In this document: positions 1 to 10,564 of the stretch, piece after piece | How the letters are laid out: each line of letters starts with the position of its first letter | Numbering within the stretch: position 1 is the first letter of the stretch | Assembly (NCBI RefSeq): GCF_902499075.1 | Contig: NZ_CABVPP010000017.1 | Span: 1 to 64,000, forward strand | DNA length: 64,000 nt | Direction: 5' to 3' | Source: Burkholderia pseudomultivorans | GTDB taxonomy: Bacteria > Pseudomonadota > Gammaproteobacteria > Burkholderiales > Burkholderiaceae | The notes under the pieces: generated by a model | The model's input: the letters and a program-made list of their open reading frames with translations, nothing else | The model's database searches: none | What the model was told of the DNA's origin: nothing | Translations under genes and position numbers: made by a program

Positions 1-113
1 GCGACGACGCGCAGCGCGCGGCCGCGGCGCGGCGCGCGCGGCGGCGTGTCGGGCGCGCCGTCGGGCGAGTCCGGATCGTGGGGCGGCGGCGTATCGTTCG
101 GGGCCTTCGTCAT
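1..113 (-). CDS. tamB: TamB, translocation and assembly module inner-membrane subunit (N-terminal end only)
   Basis: Only the first 37 codons lie in the window; the gene runs off the left edge. The visible peptide is a Pro/Asp-rich cytoplasmic segment (MTKAPNDTPPPHDPDSP...) followed by an Arg-rich stretch (RAPRRGR), as expected just before the single N-terminal membrane anchor of TamB. The call rests mainly on position: the gene starts 28 nt downstream of tamA on the same strand, the usual tamA-tamB order. In known systems TamB spans the periplasm and works with TamA in outer-membrane protein or lipid transport. No diagnostic TamB domain is visible here, so the identity is contextual. Confidence 0.6.
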   Translation of the reverse strand, partial: MTKAPNDTPPPHDPDSPDGAPDTPPRAPRRGRALRVV

Positions 114-141
114 GCGGGTCGTCGTGGGTCGGGCGGTTCGT

Positions 142-1959
142 TCAGAATGCGATGCCGAGCGTCAGGTACGGGCGCACGCTATGGTTGCGCAGCCCGTACG
201 CGACGTCGACGTTGATCGGGCCGACCGGGCTGCGCCAGCGCGCGCCGATCCCGACGCCCGGGTAGAACACCTTCTCGCCCCACGCATCGGTCGCGGTGCC
301 GATGTCGAAGAACGTCGCGGCGCCCCAGTCGCGGTTGAACCAGTGCTGGTATTCGGCGGTGCCCGTCATCAGGTACTTGGTCGGCAGCACCGAGCCGTCG
401 ACGCTGTTGCCGATGCTCTGGTAGCCGTAGCCGCGCACCGAGTTCGAGCCGCCCGCGCGAAACAGCAGCGACGCCGGCACGCCCGACGAGCTGCCGCTGG
501 TAAACACGCCGCCGAGCTCCGCGCGGAACACGAACAGGTCGCGCTTGCCGATCGGCAGGTACTGCTGGCCGCGCGCATAGCCGCGGATGAAGGTCTGGTC
601 GGTCAGCACGCCCTTGACCGCGAAGCCGGCCTCCGCGTGGATCAGGTTGCCCGAGCGCGGGAACAGCGGATCGTCGACGTTGCGGCGCGTCCACGCCCAC
701 TGCGGCACCAGCGCGCGGCTGGTGGTCGGTCCCGCGCCGTTCTGGTCGAGCCGGTCCTGGTAGTACATCAGCGAATACGCATAGTCGATGAACTGCCCGG
801 TGCGCGTGCGCTGCGCGCCCACCCGCGCGCTGTAGATGCGCGTGTCCGACACGTTGGTGTTCGTATACGACGCGAGCACGCTGTTGGTCCACCCGCGCTC
901 GCCGGGCGGCATCGACAGCTGGACCTGCCCGTACTGCTGGATCTGGTCGAGCCGGCCCGACACGGTCAGCGGCCACGCGGCGCCGAACGTATTCAGGTAC
1001 GTGTACGAGCCCTGCACGTGCGGGCCGGTGTCGGTCGCATAGCCGACCCCGCCGCGGATGTTGTTGTACGGGAACTCGCTGACCTTCACGTGCACCGGCG
1101 TGCGCTCGGGCTTGTTCACGTCGTCGCCGACGTCGATCGCGACGCTCGCGTAGTACGGCGTGTTCTGCAGCTGCCGCTGCAGCTCGTTGATCCGCTGCAC
1201 GTCGTAGATCTCGCCTTCCGACAGCGGATTGACGTTCGTGACGATCTTCCCCGGATAGCGGCGCACGCCGTCGACGTCGACCTTGCCGATCGTGAAGGTC
1301 GGGCCGCTGTCGAACGTGACCGCGAGCGTTGCGCGCTGCGTGCGCGGATCGATGCGCGCCTCGGACGACGTGATCTTCGCGCCGAGATAGCGGCGCGACT
1401 GCAGCTGCTTGAGCGCGGCGCTCTTCGCGCCGTCCCAGTCGGACTGCGTAAACGGGTCGCCCGTCTTCAGCGTGAACGCGAAACGGGTCGCGGCCTCCTG
1501 CTTCGGATCCTCGCTGCCGACCGGTCCCTTGAAGCTCAGGTCGACCGACGACACGATCGTCTGCGGCCCCGGCTCGACCGCGATCCGCACGTCGCGCTTG
1601 CCGTCGCGCGTGCGCACGTCGGTGCGCACGACCGGCGAGAAATAGCCGGCCGTCGCGGCCAGGTCGCGCACCTGCTGCGGCGTCGCGGTGACGAGGAAGT
1701 CGAACTGGTCGTCGCTGATGTCGTCGCGCTTCGCGAAGCGCGCGATGTCGAGATGCGACTTGAGGAGCTTGCGGATCGAGCGCGGCGCGTCGATGTCGAC
1801 GTCGTACTTCGCGTGGGCCGGCAGCGCGAAGCATGCGGCGAGGCAACCCGCGAGCGCGGCCCGCGCCGCGGCGCCGGCGCCGCGCCGCGCGAAGGGTTGC
1901 GATGCGCGGTGATCCGCGTCATGCGCGATGTGTCGTTGCTGGTTCGCCTGCCCCGCCAA
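142..1959 (-). CDS. tamA: TamA, Omp85-family outer-membrane assembly factor
   Basis: A protein of 605 residues with a signal peptide near residues 28-50 (cleavage likely after AHA, before KYDVD). POTRA-type repeats follow (roughly residues 50-290, including GPTFTIGKVDVDG), then a C-terminal 16-strand barrel of the Omp85 superfamily. Supporting features are the FRAGGSNSVRGYGYQSIG segment, matching the conserved (V/I)RG(F/Y) loop motif, and a terminal aromatic residue (YLTLGIAF), the usual beta-barrel signature. BamA itself has five POTRAs and is longer (about 760-800 aa), so TamA fits better. tamB follows 28 nt downstream. The exact start is uncertain; an internal start nearer the signal peptide is possible. 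Confidence 0.9.
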   Translation of the reverse strand: MAGQANQQRHIAHDADHRASQPFARRGAGAAARAALAGCLAACFALPAHAKYDVDIDAPRSIRKLLKSHLDIARFAKRDDISDDQFDFLVTATPQQVRDLAATAGYFSPVVRTDVRTRDGKRDVRIAVEPGPQTIVSSVDLSFKGPVGSEDPKQEAATRFAFTLKTGDPFTQSDWDGAKSAALKQLQSRRYLGAKITSSEARIDPRTQRATLAVTFDSGPTFTIGKVDVDGVRRYPGKIVTNVNPLSEGEIYDVQRINELQRQLQNTPYYASVAIDVGDDVNKPERTPVHVKVSEFPYNNIRGGVGYATDTGPHVQGSYTYLNTFGAAWPLTVSGRLDQIQQYGQVQLSMPPGERGWTNSVLASYTNTNVSDTRIYSARVGAQRTRTGQFIDYAYSLMYYQDRLDQNGAGPTTSRALVPQWAWTRRNVDDPLFPRSGNLIHAEAGFAVKGVLTDQTFIRGYARGQQYLPIGKRDLFVFRAELGGVFTSGSSSGVPASLLFRAGGSNSVRGYGYQSIGNSVDGSVLPTKYLMTGTAEYQHWFNRDWGAATFFDIGTATDAWGEKVFYPGVGIGARWRSPVGPINVDVAYGLRNHSVRPYLTLGIAF

Positions 1960-2214
1960 ATAAGACCTCGCCGTCGGTTGTCGCGGTTTCGTGGAAAACC
2001 CTGTATTTGACCACAGCGTGCCGGCGCCGAAGCTTAATGTTTGTCAGCCCGGCGCAAACCGTCGCGAGCGCGCCGCACTGCCCGCCAGCGGCGGCCGGGG
2101 CCCTGCCCGCGGTTTCGACGTGCGATTGGCACCGGCTGTTCCCCGCGATGCGGTAAAATCCCGCCATCGCAGAATCCGGCGCACCGTGCGCCGCCCGAAA
2201 CGGAAAGCCAAGCC

Positions 2215-2403
2215 ATGCCGTACCAGTCCGACGTCACGCAATTCCTGAACCAGCTCAAGCAGCAGAAGCCGACGCTCGAAGAAGAGCAGCGCAAGGGCCG
2301 CTCGCTGCTGTGGGACAAGCAGCCGATCGACCTCGACGAGCGCGCCGAGCAGCAGGAATCGCGCGTGAAGCAAACGCCGTACGTCTACTACCAGAACTTC
2401 TGA
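2215..2403 (+). CDS. DUF3460 family small protein
   Basis: A 62-residue charged, soluble protein (MPYQSDVTQFLNQLKQQ at the start, QTPYVYYQNF at the end) matching the small DUF3460 family found in betaproteobacteria. No function is known to me. It starts at the ATG following an AAAGCC stretch rather than at the much earlier in-frame start, which would give a low-complexity Arg-rich extension. It ends 4 nt before the GTG start of scpA, so it is almost certainly cotranscribed with, and perhaps translationally coupled to, scpA. Confidence 0.8.
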   Translation: MPYQSDVTQFLNQLKQQKPTLEEEQRKGRSLLWDKQPIDLDERAEQQESRVKQTPYVYYQNF

Positions 2404-2407
2404 CGAC

Positions 2408-4319
<1,912 letters not shown>

Positions 4320-4363
4320 CGGGCCGCCCGCCCGCGCCTCTCACGACGCATCACGGAGACATC

Positions 4364-4750
4364 ATGCAGCGCCACATGCTCAAATCGAAAATCCATCGCG
4401 CGGCGGTCACGCACTGCGAGCTGCACTACGAAGGCTCGTGCGCGATCGACGAAGACCTGCTCGAAGCGGCGAACATCGTCGAAAACGAGCGGATCGACAT
4501 CTGGAACATCAACAACGGCGAACGCTTCTCGACCTACGCGATCAAGGGCGAACGCGGCAGCGGGATGATCTCGCTGAACGGCTCGGCCGCGCGCCGCGCG
4601 CAGCTCGGCGACCTGGTCATCATCGCGGCGTTCGCGACGGTCGACGAAGCCGAACTGCAGGCCGGCTGGAAGCCGAAGCTCGTGTTCATCGACGAAGGCA
4701 ACAAGATCAAGGGCCACCGCGATCACGTGCCGACGCAGAACTGGACCTGA
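4364..4750 (+). CDS. panD: Aspartate 1-decarboxylase proenzyme
   Basis: A 128-residue pyruvoyl-dependent enzyme that makes beta-alanine from aspartate for PanC. The self-cleavage site Gly24-Ser25 is intact in HYEGSCAID; Ser25 becomes the pyruvoyl cofactor. The conserved [14 protein letters not shown] and [12 protein letters not shown] segments are present. A GGAG ribosome-binding site precedes the ATG by a few bases. Length and start match the family, and the gene is followed at once by a strong terminator that ends the panCD unit. Confidence 0.96.
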   Translation: MQRHMLKSKIHRAAVTHCELHYEGSCAIDEDLLEAANIVENERIDIWNINNGERFSTYAIKGERGSGMISLNGSAARRAQLGDLVIIAAFATVDEAELQAGWKPKLVFIDEGNKIKGHRDHVPTQNWT

Positions 4751-4772
4751 CGCGCCCGGTCGTCGACGCACG

Positions 4773-4813
4773 AAGGGCCGGATTTCGCGCGACGCGGAAT
4801 CCGGCCCTTTTTC
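4773..4813 (+). terminator. Rho-independent terminator after panD
   Basis: Inverted repeat with arms AAGGGCCGGATT and AATCCGGCCCTT around a 13-nt loop, followed by a run of T. It sits 22 nt after the panD stop and has no T-run in the other direction. Confidence 0.88.
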
Positions 4814-4868
4814 ATTCGGAGCGGGGGCGCCGCTGGGCGCCAGCGCCACGCCGGCGCAACCGGCGCGC

Positions 4869-5528
4869 TTACGAGGCCTTCGCGACCTTCTCCGCTTTCG
4901 GCGCGCGCCGCTCCGCCCATTCGACGATCGGCCGCCACTGTTCGAGATCCTTCTCGACGCGGCTTTTCGCGACATCCCACAGCGTCAGCCCGTGCGCGGC
5001 GATCTGCACGTAGTTCTGCGTGTCGCGCACGTAGCCGAGCACCGGCAGGCCGAGCCCCTCGACGAAACGGTGCAGCTGGTCGGACGAGCGCGTGCGCGCA
5101 TCGACGCGCATCCCGACGATCCCGACCTCGACGCTGCCCTTGCGCACGGCCTTCTCGCCGGCCAGGCGCTCCAGAAACTGCTGCGTCGCGAGAATATCGA
5201 ACATCGACGGCTGCAGCGGCACGATCACCTTGTCGGCGAGCTGCAGCGCGACGTTGAGCCGGTTGCCGTGCAGGCCGGCCGGCGTGTCGATCACCGCGTA
5301 CTCGAGGCCGCGCGGCGGCTTCGTCGGCGCGTCCGGATCGAGCGACCACGCCTCGATCGCCGGCAGCCCGGCCGGCCGCAGGTCGAGCCACGCATGCGCG
5401 GACTGCTGCCGGTCCAGGTCGGCGAGCGCGACCCACGCGCCCTGCGCCGCGAAGTAGCCGGCAAGATTGGTGGACAGCGTGCTCTTCCCCACGCCGCCCT
5501 TCGGATTCGCCACCACGATCACCGTCAT
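4869..5528 (-). CDS. ParA family ATPase (orphan)
   Basis: A 219-residue Walker-type ATPase with the deviant P-loop KGGVGKST at residues 10-17, the DLDRQQSA switch segment near residue 40 and VIDTPAG near residue 80, typical of short ParA/MIP18-like partition ATPases. No ParB or centromere-like repeats are adjacent, so a role in replicon partition is not supported; small ParAs of this kind often position other cargo. The ATG at 5528 gives the canonical MTVIVVANPKGG start; the longer in-frame version adds a low-complexity tail. It points toward panD and is a single-gene unit. Confidence 0.85.
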   Translation of the reverse strand: MTVIVVANPKGGVGKSTLSTNLAGYFAAQGAWVALADLDRQQSAHAWLDLRPAGLPAIEAWSLDPDAPTKPPRGLEYAVIDTPAGLHGNRLNVALQLADKVIVPLQPSMFDILATQQFLERLAGEKAVRKGSVEVGIVGMRVDARTRSSDQLHRFVEGLGLPVLGYVRDTQNYVQIAAHGLTLWDVAKSRVEKDLEQWRPIVEWAERRAPKAEKVAKAS

Positions 5529-5654
5529 GAATTCCCCCGAAAAAGCCGCGCGGCGCCCGCCGCATGACAGGCGCCGCTCGATTGCGGATACAGGGAGCGA
5601 TGATATCGGCAAAACGGGTGTCACCGGAACGGGTTGCGCCGATCCGCGCCCCGT

Positions 5655-6068
5655 TCAGGCGGGCCGGGCCGCCCGCGGCGGCGCGCCGATCGAGAATGCG
5701 CCGCCGCCCAGCAGCGCCTGCACCGCGAGCGTCACGGCCCAGAACGCCGGGTATTCCCAGCCGCCGTTCGGCGACGCGAAGCCCCAGCCGTTCGGCAGAT
5801 GCGCGGCGGTCGCGCCGAGCATGAACGGCAGCAGCACGAGCGCGGCGACGCGCACGCGGAAGCCCGCCAGCAACGCGATACCGCCGGCCAGTTCGACGAG
5901 CGTCGTCAGGTACGCGAGCCAGCCCGGCAGGCCGATCGACGCGAAGAACTGCGCGGTGCCGGGCAGCGTGAAGACGAACACCTTCTGCGCGACGTGCGCG
6001 AGGTACAGCACGCCGAGCGCGACGCGCAGCAGCGTCGCGGCGAAATCGTTCAGGCGATCGGGGTTCAT
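5655..6068 (-). CDS. DoxX family membrane protein
   Basis: A 137-residue protein with four predicted hydrophobic segments and the DoxX-family pattern: TLLRVALGVLYLAH near the N-terminus, an IGLPGWLAYLTTLVELAGG segment near residue 45 and a C-terminal VTLAVQALLGGGAF helix. Family members are inner-membrane proteins, some linked to quinone-dependent redox or thiosulfate oxidation; the exact role is unknown. An AAGGAA ribosome-binding site stands 6 nt before the ATG. It appears monocistronic. Confidence 0.82.
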   Translation of the reverse strand: MNPDRLNDFAATLLRVALGVLYLAHVAQKVFVFTLPGTAQFFASIGLPGWLAYLTTLVELAGGIALLAGFRVRVAALVLLPFMLGATAAHLPNGWGFASPNGGWEYPAFWAVTLAVQALLGGGAFSIGAPPRAARPA

Positions 6069-6181
6069 GACGGATTCCTTCGTAAGTGGATGGCGATGGA
6101 TCGCACTCTATTCGAACCGTTTAGGTCGATAAATACGCCGATTCGCTTTAACTGATTCCCATCTGGAACGAATCCAGGCAC

Positions 6182-6208
6182 AAAAAAGGGCATGACCGAT
6201 CATGCCCT
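6182..6208 (-). terminator. Terminator downstream of the 46-residue secreted peptide gene
   Basis: A perfect 8-bp stem (GGGCATGA / TCATGCCC) with a 4-nt loop, followed on the minus strand by six T. It lies 20 nt past the stop of the small gene at 6228-6368, which supports that gene being transcribed. Confidence 0.8.
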
Positions 6209-6227
6209 GCCGTCGATTTCGCGGCGC

Positions 6228-6368
6228 TCAATAACCGCTCTTGCCTTGCGTCGCATCGCCCGATCCGGACGGGCTGCCGCCCGGTCCGTACCCGTCGCAC
6301 GCATGCGCGGCCGCCGACGCGCCCAGCAGCGCCGCCAGCAGTACGCTCCACCACCATCGAGCCTTCAT
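6228..6368 (-). CDS. Small secreted peptide, function unknown
   Basis: A 46-residue open frame starting MKARWWW, with a convincing signal peptide (hydrophobic core SVLLAALLGASAAA, cleavage likely after AHA). The mature peptide is about 22 residues, begins with Cys and is rich in Gly, Ser and Asp (CDGYGPGGSPSGSG...). The AHAC sequence is not a good lipobox, so a lipoprotein is possible but not supported. It has a purine-rich GGAGG ribosome-binding site and its own terminator. I do not recognise the family. Confidence 0.55.
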   Translation of the reverse strand: MKARWWWSVLLAALLGASAAAHACDGYGPGGSPSGSGDATQGKSGY

Positions 6369-6460
6369 CGTCGCACTCCTCCGGACGGACAGCCGCCCTC
6401 CTGTGTTGTACGCGATCCGGCGGAAAAAGCGAGTCCGGCCGCGCCCGCCGCGGTCCGGCT

Positions 6461-7966
6461 TCAGCGGAATTCGGCGTACAGCGCATCCAGGTCGAGATGC
6501 GCGGCGAACGTATCGGCCAGCCGCTCCAGCGACGCTTCGCGCAGCGCCGGGTAGTCGATCCGCTCGGCGCCGTCGAGCCCGGCCCAGGCGAGCAGCGCCG
6601 CGCATGCGTCGGGCGCGTCGAACAGCCCGTGGACATAGGTGGCGAGGATCTGTCCGTCGGCGGACAGCGCGCCGTCCGGGCGCGCACGCCGCGCATCCCC
6701 GCCGTCGGCCGCCAGCTCCAGCGCGGGCGCCGCGAGCGCCGGCCCGCGCGTGTCGCCCATATGGATCTCGTAGCCGTGCACGGCGGCGGCGCCCGGCAGC
6801 GCGAGGCGTCCCGTCACGTTCTTCAGCGTCTTGTCGGGCTGCAGCGTCGTCGCAAAATCGAGCAGCCCGAGGCCCGGCACGCTGCCGGGCGCGCCTTCGA
6901 GGCCGAGCGGATCGTCGAGCGTGCGGCCGAGCATCTGCATCCCCCCGCAGATGCCGATCAGCTTGCCGCCATAGCGCAGATGGCGGTGGATCACCGTTTC
7001 CCAGCCGGCCTCGCGCAGCCACGCGAGATCGCGCTGCACGCTCTTCGAGCCGGGCAGGATCAGCAGGTCGGCGGGCGGCACGGGGCCGCTCTTCCAGTAG
7101 GTGAACTCGACCTGCGGATGTGCGCGCAGCGGATCGAAATCGGTGTGGTTGCTGATGCGCGGCAGCGCCGGCACGACCACCCGCAGCACGCCGGCATCGC
7201 CGCGCGCGGCCGCGCTGCGCGCCTGGGCGGGCAGCATATCCTCCGCGTCGAGCAGCAGCCCGTGCAGGTACGGCAGCACGCCGAACACCGGCTTGCCCGT
7301 CTGCGCGCGCAGCCAGTCGAGGCCCGGTTCGAGCAGTTTGAAGTCGCCGCGAAAGCGGTTGATCACGAAACCGCGCACGCGCGCGCGTTCGCTGTCCGAC
7401 AGGCACGCGAGCGTGCCGACCAGATGCGCGAACACGCCGCCGCGGTCGATGTCGGCGACCAGCACGACCGGGCAGTCGACGCGCTCGGCAAAGCCCATGT
7501 TCGCGATGTCGCCTTCGCGCAGGTTGATCTCGGCCGGGCTGCCCGCGCCTTCGACGATCACCGTGTCGTAGCCGGCGCGCAGGCGCGCGTACGATTCGAG
7601 CACCGCGTCGAACGCGACCGGCTTGTAGTCGTGATACGCACGCGCATTCAGGTTCGCGCGCGCCTTGCCGTGGATGATCACCTGCGCGCCGCGGTCGCTG
7701 GTCGGTTTCAGCAGCACCGGATTGAAATCGGTATGCGGCGCGACGCCGGCGGCGAGCGCCTGCAGCGCCTGCGCGCGGCCGATCTCGCCGCCGTCGGCCG
7801 TCACCGCGCTGTTGAGCGCCATGTTCTGCGGCTTGAACGGCGCGACGTGCGCGCCCGCGCGGCGCGCGAGGCGGCACAGGCCCGCGACGAGCGTGCTCTT
7901 GCCCGCGTCGGACGTCGTGCCCTGGATCATCAGCGTGCCGCGCGGCAGCGGGTCGGGTGCATTCAT
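6461..7966 (-). CDS. cobQ: Cobyric acid synthase (CobQ/CbiP)
   Basis: A 501-residue glutamine-dependent amidotransferase that amidates carboxylates b, d, e and g of adenosylcobyrinic a,c-diamide. The N-terminal P-loop domain shows GTTSDAGKS near residue 20 and [10 protein letters not shown]. The C-terminal class I glutaminase domain has the nucleophile Cys in [11 protein letters not shown], with a catalytic His in ATYVHGLFD near the end. The ATG chosen gives the usual N-terminus; longer versions add unrelated sequence. It is divergent from cobU, with 90 nt between them and therefore no room for a riboswitch on this side. Confidence 0.95.
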   Translation of the reverse strand: MNAPDPLPRGTLMIQGTTSDAGKSTLVAGLCRLARRAGAHVAPFKPQNMALNSAVTADGGEIGRAQALQALAAGVAPHTDFNPVLLKPTSDRGAQVIIHGKARANLNARAYHDYKPVAFDAVLESYARLRAGYDTVIVEGAGSPAEINLREGDIANMGFAERVDCPVVLVADIDRGGVFAHLVGTLACLSDSERARVRGFVINRFRGDFKLLEPGLDWLRAQTGKPVFGVLPYLHGLLLDAEDMLPAQARSAAARGDAGVLRVVVPALPRISNHTDFDPLRAHPQVEFTYWKSGPVPPADLLILPGSKSVQRDLAWLREAGWETVIHRHLRYGGKLIGICGGMQMLGRTLDDPLGLEGAPGSVPGLGLLDFATTLQPDKTLKNVTGRLALPGAAAVHGYEIHMGDTRGPALAAPALELAADGGDARRARPDGALSADGQILATYVHGLFDAPDACAALLAWAGLDGAERIDYPALREASLERLADTFAAHLDLDALYAEFR

Positions 7967-8056
7967 GTTGCGAAAGTCGTGGCAAAACGAAGCGCGCATT
8001 ATCGCCCGATGCCGGGATGGCCGGTGACGGGACGCCCGCGCCGGTACAATCACGCG

Positions 8057-8614
8057 ATGATTCCGCACGACCTCACCTTCGTTCTCGGCGGCGCGCGCTC
8101 GGGCAAGAGCGCCTACGCCGAGCGGCTTGCCGCCGACAGCGGCCGCCCCGTCACCTATATCGCGACCGCGACCGCCACCGACGATGCCGAATTCGCGCAG
8201 CGCATCGCGCACCATCGCGCGCGCCGGCCCGCCGACTGGGGCTTCGCCGACGCGCCGCTCGAACTCGCCGGCACGCTCGCGCGGCTCGACGATCCGCGCG
8301 CGTGCCTGCTGGTCGACTGCCTGACGCTGTGGCTCACCAACCTGCTGTGCCCGGCCGACGGCGCACCGCTCGACGACGCGCAGTACCTCGCGCGCGTCGA
8401 CGCGCTCGACGCCGCGCTGCGCGGCGCCCGCGCGAAAGTGATCGTCGTCAGCAACGAGATCGGGCTCGGCGTCGTGCCGCTCGGATCGATCACGCGCCGC
8501 TACGTCGACGAGCTCGGGCGCCTGAACCAGCGCATCGCCGCGCTCGCGACGCGCGTGACGCTGCTGGTCGCCGGCTTGCCGCTCGACCTCAAGGCCGGAG
8601 CGCCTTCATGCTGA
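8057..8614 (+). CDS. cobU: Adenosylcobinamide kinase / adenosylcobinamide-phosphate guanylyltransferase
   Basis: A 185-residue bifunctional enzyme that phosphorylates adenosylcobinamide and transfers GMP to give AdoCbi-GDP, the substrate of CobS. The P-loop GGARSGKS is at residues 11-18, the guanylylated His lies in the [10 protein letters not shown] segment near residue 52, and the [14 protein letters not shown] and [12 protein letters not shown] motifs are typical. Also named cobP. It overlaps cbiB by 7 nt and opens the plus-strand cobU-cbiB-cobD-btuF unit. Confidence 0.95.
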   Translation: MIPHDLTFVLGGARSGKSAYAERLAADSGRPVTYIATATATDDAEFAQRIAHHRARRPADWGFADAPLELAGTLARLDDPRACLLVDCLTLWLTNLLCPADGAPLDDAQYLARVDALDAALRGARAKVIVVSNEIGLGVVPLGSITRRYVDELGRLNQRIAALATRVTLLVAGLPLDLKAGAPSC

Positions 8615-9552
8615 TGCTGTCGCTGCCGATCGTCGCGATGCTCGCAGTCGCGGCGGTGCTCGTCGACCGCGTGCTCGGCGAACCGGCCGGCTGGCATCCG
8701 CTGGTCGCGTTCGGCCGGCTCGCCGCGCGCATCGAAGCCGCGCTGAACACCGGCCGGCGCGGCCGCGTGACGGGCGTCGCCGCATGGGCCGCGGCCGTCC
8801 TGCCGCCGGTCGCGATCGCGGCATGGCTCGTGGCCGCGCTGCCGTGGCCGTTCGCGGCCGCGCTGCACGTCGTCCTGCTGTGGTTCGCGCTCGGCGCGAA
8901 GAGCCTCGCCGAGCACGTCGCGCCGATCGCCGCCGCGCTGCTGCAGCGCGACCTCGACACCGCCCGCGTACTGACCGCGCGCATCGTGTCGCGCGACACG
9001 AGCACGGCCGACGAAGGCGCACTGTCGCGCGCGGCCGTCGAATCGGCGCTGGAGAACGGCAACGATGCGATCTTCGGCGCGCTGTTCTGGTTCGTCGTCG
9101 CCGGCGGCCCAGGCGCGCTGCTGTTCCGGCTCGCGAACACGCTCGACGCGATGTGGGGCTACCGCACGCCGCGCTTCCTGACCTTCGGCTGGGCCGCCGC
9201 GCGCCTCGACGATGCGCTGAACTGGATCCCGGCGCGCCTGACCGCCGCGAGCTACGCGCTGCTGGGCGACACGGCCGCCGCGTGGCGCTGCTGGCGCACG
9301 CAGGCACGCCACTGGGACAGCCCGAACGCGGGCCCCGTGATGGCCGCGGGCGCCGGCAGCCTGAACGTGCAGCTCGGCGGCCCGGCCGTCTATCACGGCG
9401 AAATCGAAGACCGCCCCGTGCTCGGCACCGGCGCGCAGGCAAGCGCCGCGCACGTCGTCGCCGCGCTGTCGCTCGTCACGCGCACGCTCGCGCTGTGGCT
9501 CGCGCTGCTGGTCGCGAGCGGCGCCCTTGTCATGGCCACCCATCATGTCTGA
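8608..9552 (+). CDS. cbiB: Adenosylcobinamide-phosphate synthase CbiB
   Basis: A 314-residue polytopic inner-membrane protein that attaches (R)-1-amino-2-propanol phosphate to adenosylcobyric acid. The N-terminal DRVLGEPAGWHPLVAFG segment, the SRDTSTADEGALSRAAVES region and NTLDAMWGYR near the middle are family hallmarks. The start overlaps the cobU stop by 7 nt and the end overlaps the cobD start by 8 nt, indicating tight translational coupling. It is named CobD in the Pseudomonas nomenclature; the Salmonella name is used here. Confidence 0.94.
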   Translation: MLMLSLPIVAMLAVAAVLVDRVLGEPAGWHPLVAFGRLAARIEAALNTGRRGRVTGVAAWAAAVLPPVAIAAWLVAALPWPFAAALHVVLLWFALGAKSLAEHVAPIAAALLQRDLDTARVLTARIVSRDTSTADEGALSRAAVESALENGNDAIFGALFWFVVAGGPGALLFRLANTLDAMWGYRTPRFLTFGWAAARLDDALNWIPARLTAASYALLGDTAAAWRCWRTQARHWDSPNAGPVMAAGAGSLNVQLGGPAVYHGEIEDRPVLGTGAQASAAHVVAALSLVTRTLALWLALLVASGALVMATHHV

Positions 9553-10564
9553 CACCGCGATTCCTCACGGCGGCAACCTGCACGAAGCCGCACGCCGCCA
9601 CGGCATTCCATACGATGCGTGGCTCGACCTGTCGACCGGCATCAATCCGCTCGGCTATCCGGTGCCGCCGGTGCCGGCCGACGCATGGCGGCGGCTGCCC
9701 GACGACGGCGACGGCCTCGCCGCATGCGCGGCGCGCTACTACGGTGCGCCCGATGCCGCGCACGTGCTGCCGGTCGCCGGCAGCCAGGCCGCGATCCGCG
9801 TGCTGCCCGCGCTGCTGCCGGCCGGCGACGCGGGCGTCGCTCCGCTCGCATACGGCGAATACGCGCCCGCGTTCGCGCGTCACGGCCATCGCGTCGTGCC
9901 GCTCGATATCGACACGGACACGCTGCCCGCGACGCTGCGCCACGTCATCGTCGGGAATCCGAACAACCCGACCGCCGATTTCGTGCCGGCCGAACGCCTG
10001 CTCGACTGGCATGCGCAACTGGCGGCGCGCGGCGGCACGCTGACCGTCGACGAGGCGTTCGCCGATACCGGCGCGACGCCGTCGCTCGCGGCGCACGCGG
10101 ATCGTCCGGGCCTGATCGTGCTGCGCTCGGTCGGCAAGTTCTTCGGTCTCGCCGGCATCCGCGCAGGCTTCGTGCTCGCGCGCCCCGACCGGATCGCCGC
10201 GCTGCGCGACACGCTCGGCGCGTGGACCGTCGGCGGCCCCGCGCGCCACGCGGTCGCCGCCGCGTTCGCCGATCGCGCATGGCAAGCTGCCGCGCGCGAC
10301 CGACTGGCCGCCGACGGTGCGCGCCTCGCCGCGCTGTTGCGCACGCACGGTTTCGCGGTGCGCGCGACGCCGCTCTATAGCTGGACCGACGATCCGCGCG
10401 CCGCGGCGCTGCACGCGGCGCTCGCGGCACACGGCATCTGGACGCGCCATTTCGCGCGGCCGTCGAGCGTGCGGGTCGGGCTGCCGGGCGGCGAAGCCGA
10501 ATGGCAGCGCCTTGCCGACGCGCTCGCGCAATGCGTGCCCACGCTGCAACAGGCCTCCGCATGA
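9545..10564 (+). CDS. cobD: Threonine-phosphate decarboxylase (PLP enzyme)
   Basis: A 339-residue class I/II aminotransferase-fold enzyme that makes (R)-1-amino-2-propanol phosphate, used by the CbiB enzyme encoded just upstream. The N-terminal HGGNLHEAARRHG and STGINPLGYP segments are typical of L-threonine-O-3-phosphate decarboxylase. GNPNNPT and TVDEAF are PLP-site motifs, and the Schiff-base Lys is in RSVGKFFGLAG. It overlaps cbiB and shares ATGA with btuF. It is called CobC in Pseudomonas; that name is used below for the phosphatase. Confidence 0.92.
   Translation: MSDTAIPHGGNLHEAARRHGIPYDAWLDLSTGINPLGYPVPPVPADAWRRLPDDGDGLAACAARYYGAPDAAHVLPVAGSQAAIRVLPALLPAGDAGVAPLAYGEYAPAFARHGHRVVPLDIDTDTLPATLRHVIVGNPNNPTADFVPAERLLDWHAQLAARGGTLTVDEAFADTGATPSLAAHADRPGLIVLRSVGKFFGLAGIRAGFVLARPDRIAALRDTLGAWTVGGPARHAVAAAFADRAWQAAARDRLAADGARLAALLRTHGFAVRATPLYSWTDDPRAAALHAALAAHGIWTRHFARPSSVRVGLPGGEAEWQRLADALAQCVPTLQQASA

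Noticed and set aside
46-2010. A 654-codon plus-strand open frame
   Set aside because: It is the antisense of tamA, Arg/Ala/Val-rich with no domain signature, and stays open only because of high GC.
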